64,000 bases of DNA, taken from positions 62,001-126,000 of the forward strand of contig NZ_FWXJ01000007.1 of NCBI RefSeq assembly GCF_900176405.1, given 5' to 3'. The translations under genes were made by a program, and so were the position numbers. This DNA comes from Polynucleobacter kasalickyi (GTDB lineage: Bacteria; Pseudomonadota; Gammaproteobacteria; Burkholderiales; Burkholderiaceae). Shown in pieces: positions 15,900-25,465 of the stretch; position 1 is the stretch's first letter; each line of letters starts with the position of its first letter. The notes beneath the pieces were generated by a model. That model was not told the origin of the DNA. It did not search any database and was given only the letters and a program-made list of their open reading frames with translations.

Positions 15900-17441
15900 T
15901 TATTTTTGCCAAGGTGCCTTAATTTCGTTTAATCCAGCAATCACTTTAGGCATCATTGAGAGATACCCACTTTGACGACCAATAATCCAAGCTGCAGCAA
16001 TATCTACTTGAGGAAGATTACGTTTTGCTAAGAGAATTTCAGCTGTCGCTAAATCGTTCATCTTACCCAGTAACTCTTGTGCTCGAGAGAGTGTTTTGGT
16101 GTAACGATTCATTTTCTTTTTAGGGAATAACTCAATAAAGAATTCAAATGAATACCTTAATTTTTTCAGATATAAACGAAGTTGATGACTTTCTTCTAAA
16201 GTTCGATTCTTAACAGCTATCTCCCTTTGAAAACGACGATGACGGCGTTTTAGAAGGCGGATAGCAAACTGCTCAGTATTTTCAGGCCGAATGGGCTCAG
16301 CCGTTGATTGACTCTCGAGAATCATTTTTTGGCGATTTTTAATTTCCGGATGGGTCTTTAAACTCATAATTGCCTCAGCAAATGAAATAACTTTCACTGA
16401 GTAATTCCTACTGCCAAAAGAAGCAATCGCACTGTCATGACCGGAAGATCTGTGTGAAATCGCAAATTTTTCTAACGCAAGAATGTCGGGGTGGTTTCCA
16501 AAAGTTTCTTTCAAAAGTGGCAACAATTCTTCATTAAAAACATCCCAATTTCTTGCATCACCTAAGGCATTGGCTAAATCCCTCCAGACAACATTCCAAT
16601 TAGCGACGAAAGTCATTGGCAAGACGGGGGAGAAAAGTTTGATGGCTGAGCGAATTCTTCGCATAGCAACTCGAGCTTGATGAATATACTCTTCATCATT
16701 ATCTAATAAGATGCCAGCATCATTCATTTGCAAGTGATGAAGGCACTCAAAGCAGATGTGCTGAAAAGTATCCAATGGATCTGCTTTGGGATCTATGAAC
16801 AAATCAGCTGGCTTAGTAGGTGAGATAGCAATATTTTGATATAGTCGATACCCTACTTCAGCTTTGGAGCGATTAGAAGGATGTAGCCGAACGCGGCGGC
16901 TTAAAACCCTGGCTAGACCAAACAGGTTGACTGGATTACCCTCCACAAGCTCTAACTCTACCTCACTAATTTCTTGCTCATACAATAAACCATCAAGTCG
17001 TTTCGTCACTATTTTGCCAAGATCAATGGCCACTTCAATCTTCGAACCCCGAAACTCAACTATCCAACTACGCCTAACAAAATCAGTGGTAAAGATTGGA
17101 ACCAGTTGAGGGGCCAACATGGTCATTTTTTCTGCCAACTCTGGATCATCGATCAATGTTTGAAAATCAAATTGACCAGGGGTTGTGGGTGCTTCCCACT
17201 CTAAACGTTGATGCAATCCCCCCATGGAATGAGATGCTAATTTCACTGTCAGTAAAGTCTTGCGTAAAATTTTACGCTCTCGTACTGCTGTACCACCTTT
17301 CATTAGTAATAACTCAGGAGTGTCGTAGTAAACATTAAAAAGCTTCTGCCGTTTACCAGGTTGGCTAATGAGGGTATGTTCTAAGAGGATGGGTAAATCC
17401 TTTGCCGAAAAACTTAGTTTTAATTCAGTTTCTGTCGCCAC
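15900..17441 (-). CDS. CYTH-CHAD domain protein (inorganic triphosphatase-like)
   Basis: A 513-residue cytoplasmic protein. Residues 1-200 are a CYTH (triphosphate tunnel) domain with the signature ETELKL at 4-9 and the tunnel-lining RERKI and KVEVA-type strands. Residues about 220-510 are a CHAD domain: repeated histidine/arginine helices such as EYIHQARVAMRRIRSAIKLF and HQLRLYLKKLRYSFEFF. E. coli YgiF, with the same layout, is an inorganic triphosphatase, and CHAD domains bind polyphosphate. It lies beside two phosphatase genes, which supports a role in phosphate or polyphosphate turnover. It is a separate unit from the alkaline phosphatase, since a terminator lies between them. Confidence 0.88.
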   Translation of the reverse strand: MATETELKLSFSAKDLPILLEHTLISQPGKRQKLFNVYYDTPELLLMKGGTAVRERKILRKTLLTVKLASHSMGGLHQRLEWEAPTTPGQFDFQTLIDDPELAEKMTMLAPQLVPIFTTDFVRRSWIVEFRGSKIEVAIDLGKIVTKRLDGLLYEQEISEVELELVEGNPVNLFGLARVLSRRVRLHPSNRSKAEVGYRLYQNIAISPTKPADLFIDPKADPLDTFQHICFECLHHLQMNDAGILLDNDEEYIHQARVAMRRIRSAIKLFSPVLPMTFVANWNVVWRDLANALGDARNWDVFNEELLPLLKETFGNHPDILALEKFAISHRSSGHDSAIASFGSRNYSVKVISFAEAIMSLKTHPEIKNRQKMILESQSTAEPIRPENTEQFAIRLLKRRHRRFQREIAVKNRTLEESHQLRLYLKKLRYSFEFFIELFPKKKMNRYTKTLSRAQELLGKMNDLATAEILLAKRNLPQVDIAAAWIIGRQSGYLSMMPKVIAGLNEIKAPWQK

Positions 17442-17535
17442 GGTAGTTTAGTTACCCTTCGAGATCAATGAAAGTTTACATAGGGTCTTTGATTTTAATG
17501 ATATTGAAACAATAATACTATCTATAAAAAATTAT

Positions 17536-17570
17536 AAATCCGTGTCAATTTAGTGAATTGACACGGATTT
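17536..17570 (-). terminator. Terminator of the alkaline phosphatase gene
   Basis: A perfect inverted repeat of 15 bases (AAATCCGTGTCAATT and its complement) with a 5-base loop. On the minus strand it comes 27 bases after the phosphatase stop and is followed by TATAATTTTTTAT. It also insulates the CYTH-CHAD gene downstream. Confidence 0.85.
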
Positions 17571-17596
17571 CGATAACAAAATAAGATAAAGTTAAA

Positions 17597-19369
17597 TTAC
17601 TTTTTACTACCTAAACCAAGGGCCTGTACCATCCCTTTAAAGACTTCCGTGTTATCAATAAAGCCTCTGTAAAAATCTGACCCAGGACCCATCGCAGTAA
17701 GAACTCCGTCATCGGCAGTGTGCACACCCGCCTCGTTTGTAGATGGTGTATTTCCTTCAACCTTTACCGCTTCTGGATGTTGTTCTTTATAGATTGGATT
17801 CGCTACAAATTTTTTAGTTTCTTTATCGATGACAGCGGGCACAAATGTGCCAGTTAACTTAGGCTTTAAAGTTTCGTAATGATCCGGGAAATTGCCATAG
17901 TTAAACACAATTCGTTTGCTTACATCGATTGACTCTGGATAACCCTGCTGATTAGCCTTGGGGTAGTTAGGGAACCCAGCATCTGCATATACTCCGACTT
18001 TCTCACGTAATGCCCCTTTCTTCTCATCAGAAACAACCCCACTAATGGATCCACCATGCGTATGGTCAGGGGTAACAATAATCAATGTATCTTTGTTTTT
18101 TGCTGCAAAGTCTTTGGCGACTTGCACCGCATTACTCAACATAATCGTATCAAAGGCAGCTCTTTCCCAATCCAATGGGTGATTAAACTTGTCAATCAAA
18201 GCAGCTTCTACGACGAGAAAGAAGCCATTTTTATTCTTAGACAACACATGAATTGCAGCCTGAGTCATTTCCGTTAAATCCGGTTGATCTGGATAATCTT
18301 TAACGGTATTTTGTTTCAAAAAGAAACGATCTAAAGAACCATCCATGTTGTCATGGTGGAATGTTCCAAAAAGTTTTGTAGTTGTGGTTTTATTTGCAGC
18401 TTGCATCAACTCTGTTTTTGTTTTTACTAACTCATAGCCATCTAACTTAAACAATCTGATTAGATCATTGTTATCTTTTCTCTTTGAGAGTTTTTCAGTT
18501 TGTGGCATAAAGTATGCAGCGCCTCCTCCTAAAATCACATCAATTTGCTTTAAAAATAATTCATCAGCAATATATTGTTTATCGGCACGTCTTCTAGTAT
18601 GTGCAACCATGGCTGCTGGCGTCGCATCTTCGATTTCAGCATCTGACACAATCCCAATCGACATTTTTGTTTTTCTTTTAATCAACTCTGCAATTGTTTC
18701 CACTTTGGGATGCGCCAAGTTGTCCGTGGCACGTGAAGCGTAAACACCCAATGCATTGACAGATGACTTATGACCTGTGGTGTAGGCGCTCATTGAATTA
18801 GCTGAGTCAGTTAACAATGAGTCTGCCCCTGAAGTCCCCACTAAGGCCATTTGCGGCATATCATCAAAAGATAATTTACCTTGATATTTACCTTGAGAGA
18901 TCCCTTTTGACATCACTCTCGCTGCAGTTCTATTGGCAATGCTCATACCATCACCAATAAATAAGATGACATTCTTTGCTTTGCGCTCACCAGTAGCATA
19001 AACATTCCATTGAACACTCAAAAACTGATTTTTGTCATCGGCAGTTCGAGCAGTTAAATTCACAGACCCAACATTACTCAAGGAGACATTTCTCCAAACA
19101 AAAGAGGAGCCTTTGCCATCCTCATTGCGAATATGCTCTGGAGGAGCTTTAATCACAGTAGTGATATCTTTATCATTCATCGTAATAAATACTTCACTCG
19201 GCTCAAGAACCTTATCAAATTCGACTTTAAGATCAAATTTACTCCCCACCAGGATTTCAGCTTGATGAATTGGATAGATAGCAACAGCTCCCAATTGAAG
19301 GGACATGCCTAAAAAGGTAGAAATGGTAAATAGTTTGATAAAAGTACCAAACTGAAAAAGATTTTTCAT
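17597..19369 (-). CDS. Alkaline phosphatase, PhoA superfamily
   Basis: A 590-residue exported metallophosphatase that releases phosphate from esters in the periplasm. After the signal peptide (FIKLFTISTFLGMSLQLG) there is an N-terminal beta-sandwich extension of about 100 residues. The catalytic core follows, with IGDGMS (D140), the nucleophile serine in TDSANSMSAY (S189), the metal-binding EAALIDKFNH and PDHTHGG. ATG 19369 with GGAGA 7 bases upstream is chosen; the frame is open to 19408. It is longer than E. coli PhoA (471) because of the extension. It is divergent from a phosphodiesterase gene, with a palindrome between them that may serve both. Phosphate regulation is plausible but no clean Pho box is seen. 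Confidence 0.9.
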   Translation of the reverse strand: MKNLFQFGTFIKLFTISTFLGMSLQLGAVAIYPIHQAEILVGSKFDLKVEFDKVLEPSEVFITMNDKDITTVIKAPPEHIRNEDGKGSSFVWRNVSLSNVGSVNLTARTADDKNQFLSVQWNVYATGERKAKNVILFIGDGMSIANRTAARVMSKGISQGKYQGKLSFDDMPQMALVGTSGADSLLTDSANSMSAYTTGHKSSVNALGVYASRATDNLAHPKVETIAELIKRKTKMSIGIVSDAEIEDATPAAMVAHTRRRADKQYIADELFLKQIDVILGGGAAYFMPQTEKLSKRKDNNDLIRLFKLDGYELVKTKTELMQAANKTTTTKLFGTFHHDNMDGSLDRFFLKQNTVKDYPDQPDLTEMTQAAIHVLSKNKNGFFLVVEAALIDKFNHPLDWERAAFDTIMLSNAVQVAKDFAAKNKDTLIIVTPDHTHGGSISGVVSDEKKGALREKVGVYADAGFPNYPKANQQGYPESIDVSKRIVFNYGNFPDHYETLKPKLTGTFVPAVIDKETKKFVANPIYKEQHPEAVKVEGNTPSTNEAGVHTADDGVLTAMGPGSDFYRGFIDNTEVFKGMVQALGLGSKK

Positions 19370-19390
19370 GAATAATTCTCCAAGGTTAGG

Positions 19391-19414
19391 ATTTTCATAA
19401 TAATTCATGAAAAT
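19391..19414. promoter_or_regulatory. Palindrome between two divergent phosphatase genes
   Basis: ATTTTCAT (19391-19398) and ATGAAAAT (19407-19414) form an 8-base inverted repeat with an 8-base spacer. It lies 22 bases before the alkaline phosphatase start and 73 before the phosphodiesterase start. It is a candidate operator for shared control. It does not match the PhoB consensus (tandem CTGTCAT) convincingly. Confidence 0.4.
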
Positions 19415-19486
19415 GACTGTTTATTGAAATTCACGCAAATTTAGACTGATTCCTGAATTTTTGTTTCACAACAAATAGGTTAAGAA

Positions 19487-20737
19487 ATGATTCGTACACT
19501 CTCGAGCTTTAAACACGCGTTCGGCTTTACTATTATTGGCTTAGTTTTAACGTTCTCTGCTTGCACTGCTCAACGACAAGATGTACCAACTACTCCAAGT
19601 GAGGTTAAACCTTTGGTAGTTTTAATTTCTATCGACGGCTTCAAGCCAGAGTATTTAAAACGTAACTACTCCCCAAATTTGCAAGAGCTTGCAGAAAACG
19701 GTGCGCTGGCTAAAGGACTTATTTCCTCATTCCCCTCTGTCACTTTCCCCAACCATTACAGTATTGTCACCGGCTTATATCCCGACCATCATGGTATCGT
19801 CAATAACACCATGTATGACACTCACATTCAGGAAGTATTTAAGTTATCCTCTAGGGATGCTGTTACCAACCCAGCTTGGTGGTCGGATGCAAAACCCATT
19901 TGGGTTAGTGTCATTGAACAAAATAAAAGAGCCTCCACGCTTTTTTGGCCCGGCACAGAAACCAAAATTCAACAAATTCAACCAAATGATTGGTTAAATT
20001 ACGACCATCATATGAGCTCAACAGCTCGAGTTGAGCAGTTATTAACTTGGTTATCGAAACCGAATTCAATGAGAGCGGACTTTGCGACTTTATATTTTTC
20101 TGAGGTAGATTCTGCTGGACATGCCTTTGGACCGAATAGTTCTCAAGTGAATCAATCCATCGCTCATGTCGATCAAGCAATTGCTCAATTAAGAGTAGGA
20201 CTTAAGAAACTTGGCCTTGATCAGAAAACCACTTTTATTATCGTTTCAGACCATGGCATGTCAGTAGTTCCTAGCGATCACTGGATTGAAGTTTCTCAGG
20301 TTTTAAAGGATATTCCGGAAATCAAATATGAGTGGACTGGACCTGTAGCTGGGATCAATCTAGGGGAACAAGACGTCTCAACTGCACTCAATCAGTTAAA
20401 AACAATTCCTCACTTAGCATGTTGGAAAAAATCTGAAATTCCCACTAAATATCACTTTGGGACACATCGTCGCATACCAAAGATTGTTTGTTTAGCCGAA
20501 AATCACTATGTCATTACCGATAAAAAACCATTGATTACTTACCCAGGTCATCACGGTTTTGCCCCTCAAGAACAGGATATGCATGGTTTATTTATTGCAT
20601 CGGGATATCAAATTCGTAAAGTTGATTTAGATTATTTTGAGAACGTGGATGTTTATTCGCTAATGACAAAACTTTTAAATATTCCAGCTGAAAAAAATGA
20701 TGGCTCAGATCATCTTATTAAGAAACTGATTAAGTAA
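19487..20737 (+). CDS. Nucleotide pyrophosphatase/phosphodiesterase-family lipoprotein
   Basis: A 416-residue alkaline phosphatase-superfamily enzyme of the ecto-nucleotide pyrophosphatase/phosphodiesterase (NPP) type. A lipobox FSAC gives a lipidated cysteine near residue 26. The metal site begins with ISIDGFKPEYL, the nucleophile threonine lies in SFPSVTFPNHYSIVTG, and SEVDSAGHAFGP, VSDHGM and PGHHGF supply the remaining aspartate and histidine ligands. It probably cleaves phosphodiester or pyrophosphate bonds of nucleotides in the periplasm, with exact substrates unknown. Together with the divergent alkaline phosphatase it could release phosphate from nucleotides stepwise. Confidence 0.9.
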   Translation: MIRTLSSFKHAFGFTIIGLVLTFSACTAQRQDVPTTPSEVKPLVVLISIDGFKPEYLKRNYSPNLQELAENGALAKGLISSFPSVTFPNHYSIVTGLYPDHHGIVNNTMYDTHIQEVFKLSSRDAVTNPAWWSDAKPIWVSVIEQNKRASTLFWPGTETKIQQIQPNDWLNYDHHMSSTARVEQLLTWLSKPNSMRADFATLYFSEVDSAGHAFGPNSSQVNQSIAHVDQAIAQLRVGLKKLGLDQKTTFIIVSDHGMSVVPSDHWIEVSQVLKDIPEIKYEWTGPVAGINLGEQDVSTALNQLKTIPHLACWKKSEIPTKYHFGTHRRIPKIVCLAENHYVITDKKPLITYPGHHGFAPQEQDMHGLFIASGYQIRKVDLDYFENVDVYSLMTKLLNIPAEKNDGSDHLIKKLIK

Positions 20738-20746
20738 AAATCTCCC

Positions 20747-20786
20747 CATCAAACGAAGTGTCGAAAAACCGTCACTTCGTTTGATG
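20747..20786. terminator. Inverted repeat between convergent phosphodiesterase and efflux genes
   Basis: CATCAAACGAAGTG pairs with CACTTCGTTTGATG, 14 bases perfect with a 12-base loop. It lies between the stop codons of the phosphodiesterase (20737) and the efflux outer-membrane gene (20801). T-runs are weak, so it may act as a bidirectional or 3-prime stabilising hairpin. Confidence 0.65.
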
Positions 20787-20800
20787 AAAACAGGTGTAAT

Positions 20801-22267
20801 TTAGTAAATCTTACTTTTTTCTAAGCTCCAACCACCACCTAAGGCTTGATATAAGGACGTAGTATCACCCAAATAAGTAGCCGAGGCCTGTAGTCGATTA
20901 ATCTTTGCTTGCAGGTAAGTTTGTTCTGTTTGTAGCTTCGCTGGCTCAGAAATATAACCGACTTTGAATTGTTTGCTGGCTTGATCAAAAATCACTTTAC
21001 TAGCGTTTTCATTTTGAATGGCAGCATTCAAGTAGCTTTTATCAGACTGCAGAGCATATAAAGTATCTGCGACATTTTGGTAAGCAAAAAGAATCGCCGA
21101 CTTATATTGAGCCACAGCCGCATCAGTAGCTGCATCAGCAGCTTGTTTTCTAGAAAATAAAGTACCACCGGCGAATAAGCTCTGACTGACGCCACCACTA
21201 ATACTCCAAATTTTACTCACCTGATCGGCAATATCTGCCACGACCGCCGTAGCGTTGCCAGCGGAAGCTAATACATTGAATTGCGGCAACATATTTGCCA
21301 AAGCTACACCAATTTGCGCATTTGCAGAGCGAACATACTCCTCAGCAATTTGAATATCTGGACGCTGACTCAACAAATCTGCAGGTAAGGAGCTAGGCAA
21401 TTTGGCAGGAAGTTTAATTTGCTCCAAATTCGGCAATAAAAGCTTTTCACTTGGCATCTGTCCGCATAAAACATTTAATAAATTCAGTGTTTGTTCGCGG
21501 CTTTTTTCAATCACTGGAGTTTGGGCAATCGCCTGCGCATATAAACTTTCTTGTAGGGCAAGATCTACACTACTGGCATATCCTGAGTCCCTTAATCTTC
21601 TTGCATGATCTAATTGTGCTTTCGCTGAAGCCGCTAATTGCTTGACAGCAACAAGCTGCTCTCGCAAAGAAGCTTCTTGAATAGCCGCCGCTAAAACATT
21701 GTTCGCAACAGTAATGCGCAGTGCCTCTAATTGATAACTACTGGCATTACCCAGTGCTTTTAATGCCTCAACTTGGCGACGATTACCACCCCAAATATCG
21801 GGTACAAACCCTACTGAAATACCTGAAGTTTTGAGCGTGTAAATGGAGTTATTCTGATCAGGTCCATACACAGCTGGTTGAATAGCTGTCCCTGTATTTT
21901 GTCGCAAAGCATTGTAACCTAGGCCTACCGTTGGAAAAAAATACCCTTGTTGCGCACGCACATTCGCTTGCGCAACCTTTAAATTTGCTGACGCAGCCTC
22001 AATATCAAAATTATTCTTTAACGCCAACTCAACTAAGCCATTGAGTTCTACAGACCCATACTCTGTCCACCAATCATTGCGAATTTTTTGAGCCAGTTCC
22101 TGATTCGATGAATTCGTCCCTGTATTTTGTCGCGTAAAGCTTTTGGGTACATCTAACTTCGGCTTTACAAAATCAGGTCCGAGGGAACACGCAGTGTAAG
22201 TCCATGAAATGCCTAGTAGTAAACCAATCGTTGTAATTGTTCGCAGAGGCAAGGTTGTTTTTCTCAT
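20801..22267 (-). CDS. RND efflux outer-membrane lipoprotein, NodT family
   Basis: A 488-residue TolC-like outer-membrane channel. The lipobox YTAC follows a short signal, then SLGPDFVKPKLDVPKSF is the usual beginning of NodT-type factors. Two outer-membrane efflux repeats of long helices follow (for example LVELALKNNFDIEAASANLKVAQANVRAQQG). It forms the exit duct of the tripartite pump encoded upstream. ATG 22267 starts one base after the permease stop (TAATATG), so the two are coupled; a GTG at 22276 is an in-frame alternative. It is last in the operon. Confidence 0.9.
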   Translation of the reverse strand: MRKTTLPLRTITTIGLLLGISWTYTACSLGPDFVKPKLDVPKSFTRQNTGTNSSNQELAQKIRNDWWTEYGSVELNGLVELALKNNFDIEAASANLKVAQANVRAQQGYFFPTVGLGYNALRQNTGTAIQPAVYGPDQNNSIYTLKTSGISVGFVPDIWGGNRRQVEALKALGNASSYQLEALRITVANNVLAAAIQEASLREQLVAVKQLAASAKAQLDHARRLRDSGYASSVDLALQESLYAQAIAQTPVIEKSREQTLNLLNVLCGQMPSEKLLLPNLEQIKLPAKLPSSLPADLLSQRPDIQIAEEYVRSANAQIGVALANMLPQFNVLASAGNATAVVADIADQVSKIWSISGGVSQSLFAGGTLFSRKQAADAATDAAVAQYKSAILFAYQNVADTLYALQSDKSYLNAAIQNENASKVIFDQASKQFKVGYISEPAKLQTEQTYLQAKINRLQASATYLGDTTSLYQALGGGWSLEKSKIY

Positions 22268-22268
22268 A

Positions 22269-25200
22269 TTACCCACCCAAGCCTTTACGACGCTTTTTCG
22301 GCTTAACTCGTTTTAAAACTTCCGTATAGATCGCTGGAACGACTAACAATAAAAATATTGGTCCAATAATCATCCCACCCACTACAACAGTTGCAAGGGG
22401 CTTTTGTACTTGACTACCGATACCATTGGAAATAGCTGCAGGGAATAAGCCAATCGCAGCGGATAATGCGGTCATTAAAAGAGGTCTCATCCTGTGTTCG
22501 TGGGCCTCAAGAATAGCCTGTTTAACCGTTCTTCCAGAGTGAATTAATTCACGATAGTAAGTTTGAACAAGAATACCGTTCATTACAGACACCCCTAAAA
22601 GAGAAATAAAACCAATAATGGCTGAGATACTGGCTGTTTGCCCAGAAAAATACAATGCCACAACCCCACCAAACATCGCAAACGGCACACCTGAAACGGT
22701 CAATAAGCAATCTAAAAGGTTATTAAACAACGCATAAAGCAATGCAAAAATGAGTAGCAGTGCTAACGGCACAATCACTGCAAGTCGCTCTTGGGCAGCC
22801 TGTAACTCTTCGAACTCTCCCGCATAAGAAATTCTGTAGCCCTCAGGTAAATTGATTTGAGAGCCAATTTTTTCTTGGATCTCTAATACAGTTGATCCTA
22901 AATCACGTCCTCTAGTACTAAACTTCACAGGGATATATCTTTCATTTTTCTCGTGATAAATATAGCTAGCACCGGTATCTAATGAAATATTTGAAATATC
23001 TTCAAGAGGTATGTAAGCAACACCACCATTGGACGTTGTATAACCAATTCGTAGCCGACGGACGTCATCGATACTATCACGACCTTCTTTCTTTAAACGA
23101 ACCGTTAAATCGAATTTCTTATCACCTTCTAAAACCGTTGTCGCTACAGTACCAGCAAAAGCAGCTTGAATAGCAGTGTTCACATCGCCAGTATTTAAAC
23201 CATATCGAGCGGCCTTGTCACGATCGATAATAATATTTAAATTAGGTTGCCCAAGTATGTAGAAAATACCCAAATCACTAACCCCTGGGATGCCTTCCAT
23301 GATATGTTTTACTTGGTTAGCAAGTTCTTCAAGTTTTTCAAGATCTGGGCCAATAATCTTAACCGAATTAGCCCCCTTCACTCCTGACAAGCCCTCTTGG
23401 ACGTTATCTTGAATATATTGAGAAAAGTTGGTAGTGACTCCAGGGAACTCGTTTTCGAAATCTTTTTGCAAGCCGGAAACTAACTTTTCTTTAGTCATTC
23501 CGTCTTTCCATTCATCAAATGGTTTCAAAGGAGCAAAAAGCTCAACGTTATTAAAACCAGCTGCATCACTACCATCATCTGGTCTACCATGTTGTGACAC
23601 AACGGTCATGACTTCAGGATGACTTTTAATAATCTCTCGCATCCGGTTCACTTGAGCTGACCCAGCTTCAAGAGTTATAGTAGGTGGCAAAGAAGCACGA
23701 ATCCACAAATTGCCCTCTTCAAGAGCAGGTAAAAACTCACTACCTAGGCGTGTAAGCATCAAGAAACCAACCAACAGGCAGACAATTGAACTTAAGATAA
23801 CTGTTTTCGTGTTTTGTAATGCCCAAGTTAGTTTTGGCGTATAAAACTTTCTAATCGCCTCCACAATGAATGTTTCAGACTCTTTTACCCTTCTAGGCAA
23901 CAACAGAGATGCGAGAACTGGAGTAATCGTAAAGGTCGCAATCAAAGCACCTGCTAAAGCGTATCCGTAAGTACGTGCCATGGGGCCAAAAATTTGCCCC
24001 TCAACGCCCTGCATCGTAAATAAAGGCAAGAATGCAGCAATCGTAATCGCAGTTGAAAACAAAACAGAAGTATCCACTTGTGTAGAACTTAGGAAAATCA
24101 ACCTTAATCTTGCTGTCCAACCTTTTGACGGATCTGTTAGCAAACCATCCGGTCCGAATGCCATTTTCCGAAGTGTTCTTGCTCGATCCTCAGGAGATTG
24201 TTGGAAATTTCTAAAGATATTTTCTACTAAAATCACTGCCGAATCGACAATAATCCCGAAATCAACTGCCCCTAAAGATAATAGGTTAGCTGATTCCCCT
24301 GTAATTGTTAATATGATGATGCTAAAAAATAAGGCAAACGGGATATTCATACTAACGATGACGGCACTTCTCAAGTCACCCAAAAACACCCACTGGATAA
24401 AAAAGACCAATAAACAACCAAAGATGAGATTATGAATCACGGTATGCGTAGTCACACCAATCAAAGTTGATCGATCATAGTATGGTTCTACTTTAACGCC
24501 GTGGGGTAAAGAACCATCCGAATTAATCTTCTTAATTGCCTCTTCTGCTCGTTCAATGACCTGTTTTGTTTGGAGCGTGCGATTCATAATGATGACGCCA
24601 GTTACTACATCATTTTGATCATCTCGACCAGCTTCACCAAGTCTTGGAACAAAGCCCTCCGTGACCTCAGCAACATCTTTCACTCTAATAGCTAAACCAT
24701 TTTGCTGAGTGAGAACGATCTTTTCGATATCTTCAATACTCTGAACTAAACCTACACCACGAATGTTGATGGACTGATCACCTACACTAACCGTTCGTCC
24801 CCCCACGTTAGAGTTGGAATTGCCGATAGTTGATAACAACTGCTGAAGGGTAATACCATAACCCTCAAGCTTTTTTGGATAAACTTCAACGTGATACTCT
24901 TTAGTAGTACCGCCCCAAGTTACCACTTGCACAATTCCTGGTGTTGTCAAAAGACGTTTAATAACCACCCAATTTTGAATCGTTCTGAGATCAGTTAAGC
25001 TATAAGTCGAGGGTCCTTTTAATTGATATCTAAAAATTTCACCAACTAAACTTGATGCTTGAATTTGCGGTTGTACCCCATTGGGTAAATTAACATTTTG
25101 AGATAAACCATTCGCCACTTGAGTGAGTGCGAAAAAGTAATCAACCCCGTAATTAAAGGTTACGCGGACAAAAGACAAACCCGCAAAGGAAGTCGATCGA

Positions 25201-25445
25201 ATAATGTCTACACCTGGGGTCGTGGCGAGTCCAATTTCAATGGGCCTTGTGTAATACCGCTCCATTTCTTCGGATGATGACCCGGGGGATTGTGCGGTAA
25301 TTTCAATAATGACTGGCGCTGGATTAGGATAAGCTTCCACATTGAGTTTCATGAAAGCAATGAAACCTGCCACGATGAATGCCATTAAGCATAAAAGAAC
25401 AATTGGACGTCTTGTCAGAACAAAATAAAGTATTGGCTTAAACAT
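22269..25445 (-). CDS. RND efflux permease, heavy-metal (CzcA/CusA-like) group
   Basis: A 1058-residue inner-membrane proton antiporter with the two-times-six-helix RND layout. The fourth-helix motif GAVDFGIIVDSAVILVEN has D395, D401 and E408 at the spacing of the CzcA proton-relay residues (D402, D408, E415), which points to the HME group rather than the drug-efflux HAE group. The N-terminal VEAYPNPAPVIIEI and SSEEMERYYTRPIE segments are also HME-like. The metal exported cannot be deduced, and a non-metal substrate is possible. It is the second gene of an adaptor, permease, channel operon. No metal-sensing regulator is nearby. Confidence 0.9.
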   Translation of the reverse strand: MFKPILYFVLTRRPIVLLCLMAFIVAGFIAFMKLNVEAYPNPAPVIIEITAQSPGSSSEEMERYYTRPIEIGLATTPGVDIIRSTSFAGLSFVRVTFNYGVDYFFALTQVANGLSQNVNLPNGVQPQIQASSLVGEIFRYQLKGPSTYSLTDLRTIQNWVVIKRLLTTPGIVQVVTWGGTTKEYHVEVYPKKLEGYGITLQQLLSTIGNSNSNVGGRTVSVGDQSINIRGVGLVQSIEDIEKIVLTQQNGLAIRVKDVAEVTEGFVPRLGEAGRDDQNDVVTGVIIMNRTLQTKQVIERAEEAIKKINSDGSLPHGVKVEPYYDRSTLIGVTTHTVIHNLIFGCLLVFFIQWVFLGDLRSAVIVSMNIPFALFFSIIILTITGESANLLSLGAVDFGIIVDSAVILVENIFRNFQQSPEDRARTLRKMAFGPDGLLTDPSKGWTARLRLIFLSSTQVDTSVLFSTAITIAAFLPLFTMQGVEGQIFGPMARTYGYALAGALIATFTITPVLASLLLPRRVKESETFIVEAIRKFYTPKLTWALQNTKTVILSSIVCLLVGFLMLTRLGSEFLPALEEGNLWIRASLPPTITLEAGSAQVNRMREIIKSHPEVMTVVSQHGRPDDGSDAAGFNNVELFAPLKPFDEWKDGMTKEKLVSGLQKDFENEFPGVTTNFSQYIQDNVQEGLSGVKGANSVKIIGPDLEKLEELANQVKHIMEGIPGVSDLGIFYILGQPNLNIIIDRDKAARYGLNTGDVNTAIQAAFAGTVATTVLEGDKKFDLTVRLKKEGRDSIDDVRRLRIGYTTSNGGVAYIPLEDISNISLDTGASYIYHEKNERYIPVKFSTRGRDLGSTVLEIQEKIGSQINLPEGYRISYAGEFEELQAAQERLAVIVPLALLLIFALLYALFNNLLDCLLTVSGVPFAMFGGVVALYFSGQTASISAIIGFISLLGVSVMNGILVQTYYRELIHSGRTVKQAILEAHEHRMRPLLMTALSAAIGLFPAAISNGIGSQVQKPLATVVVGGMIIGPIFLLLVVPAIYTEVLKRVKPKKRRKGLGG

Positions 25446-25465
25446 ATCGTGATTTCTTGGTAAAT

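Noticed and set aside
19370..19486. Pho box for the phosphatase genes
   Set aside because: Fragments like CAGTCAT occur but not as two 11-base-spaced CTGTCAT units, so the match is too weak to call.
23980..24435. 151-codon plus-strand ORF inside the RND permease gene
   Set aside because: The minus-strand protein here contains the essential fourth-helix motif; the antisense frame is a shadow.
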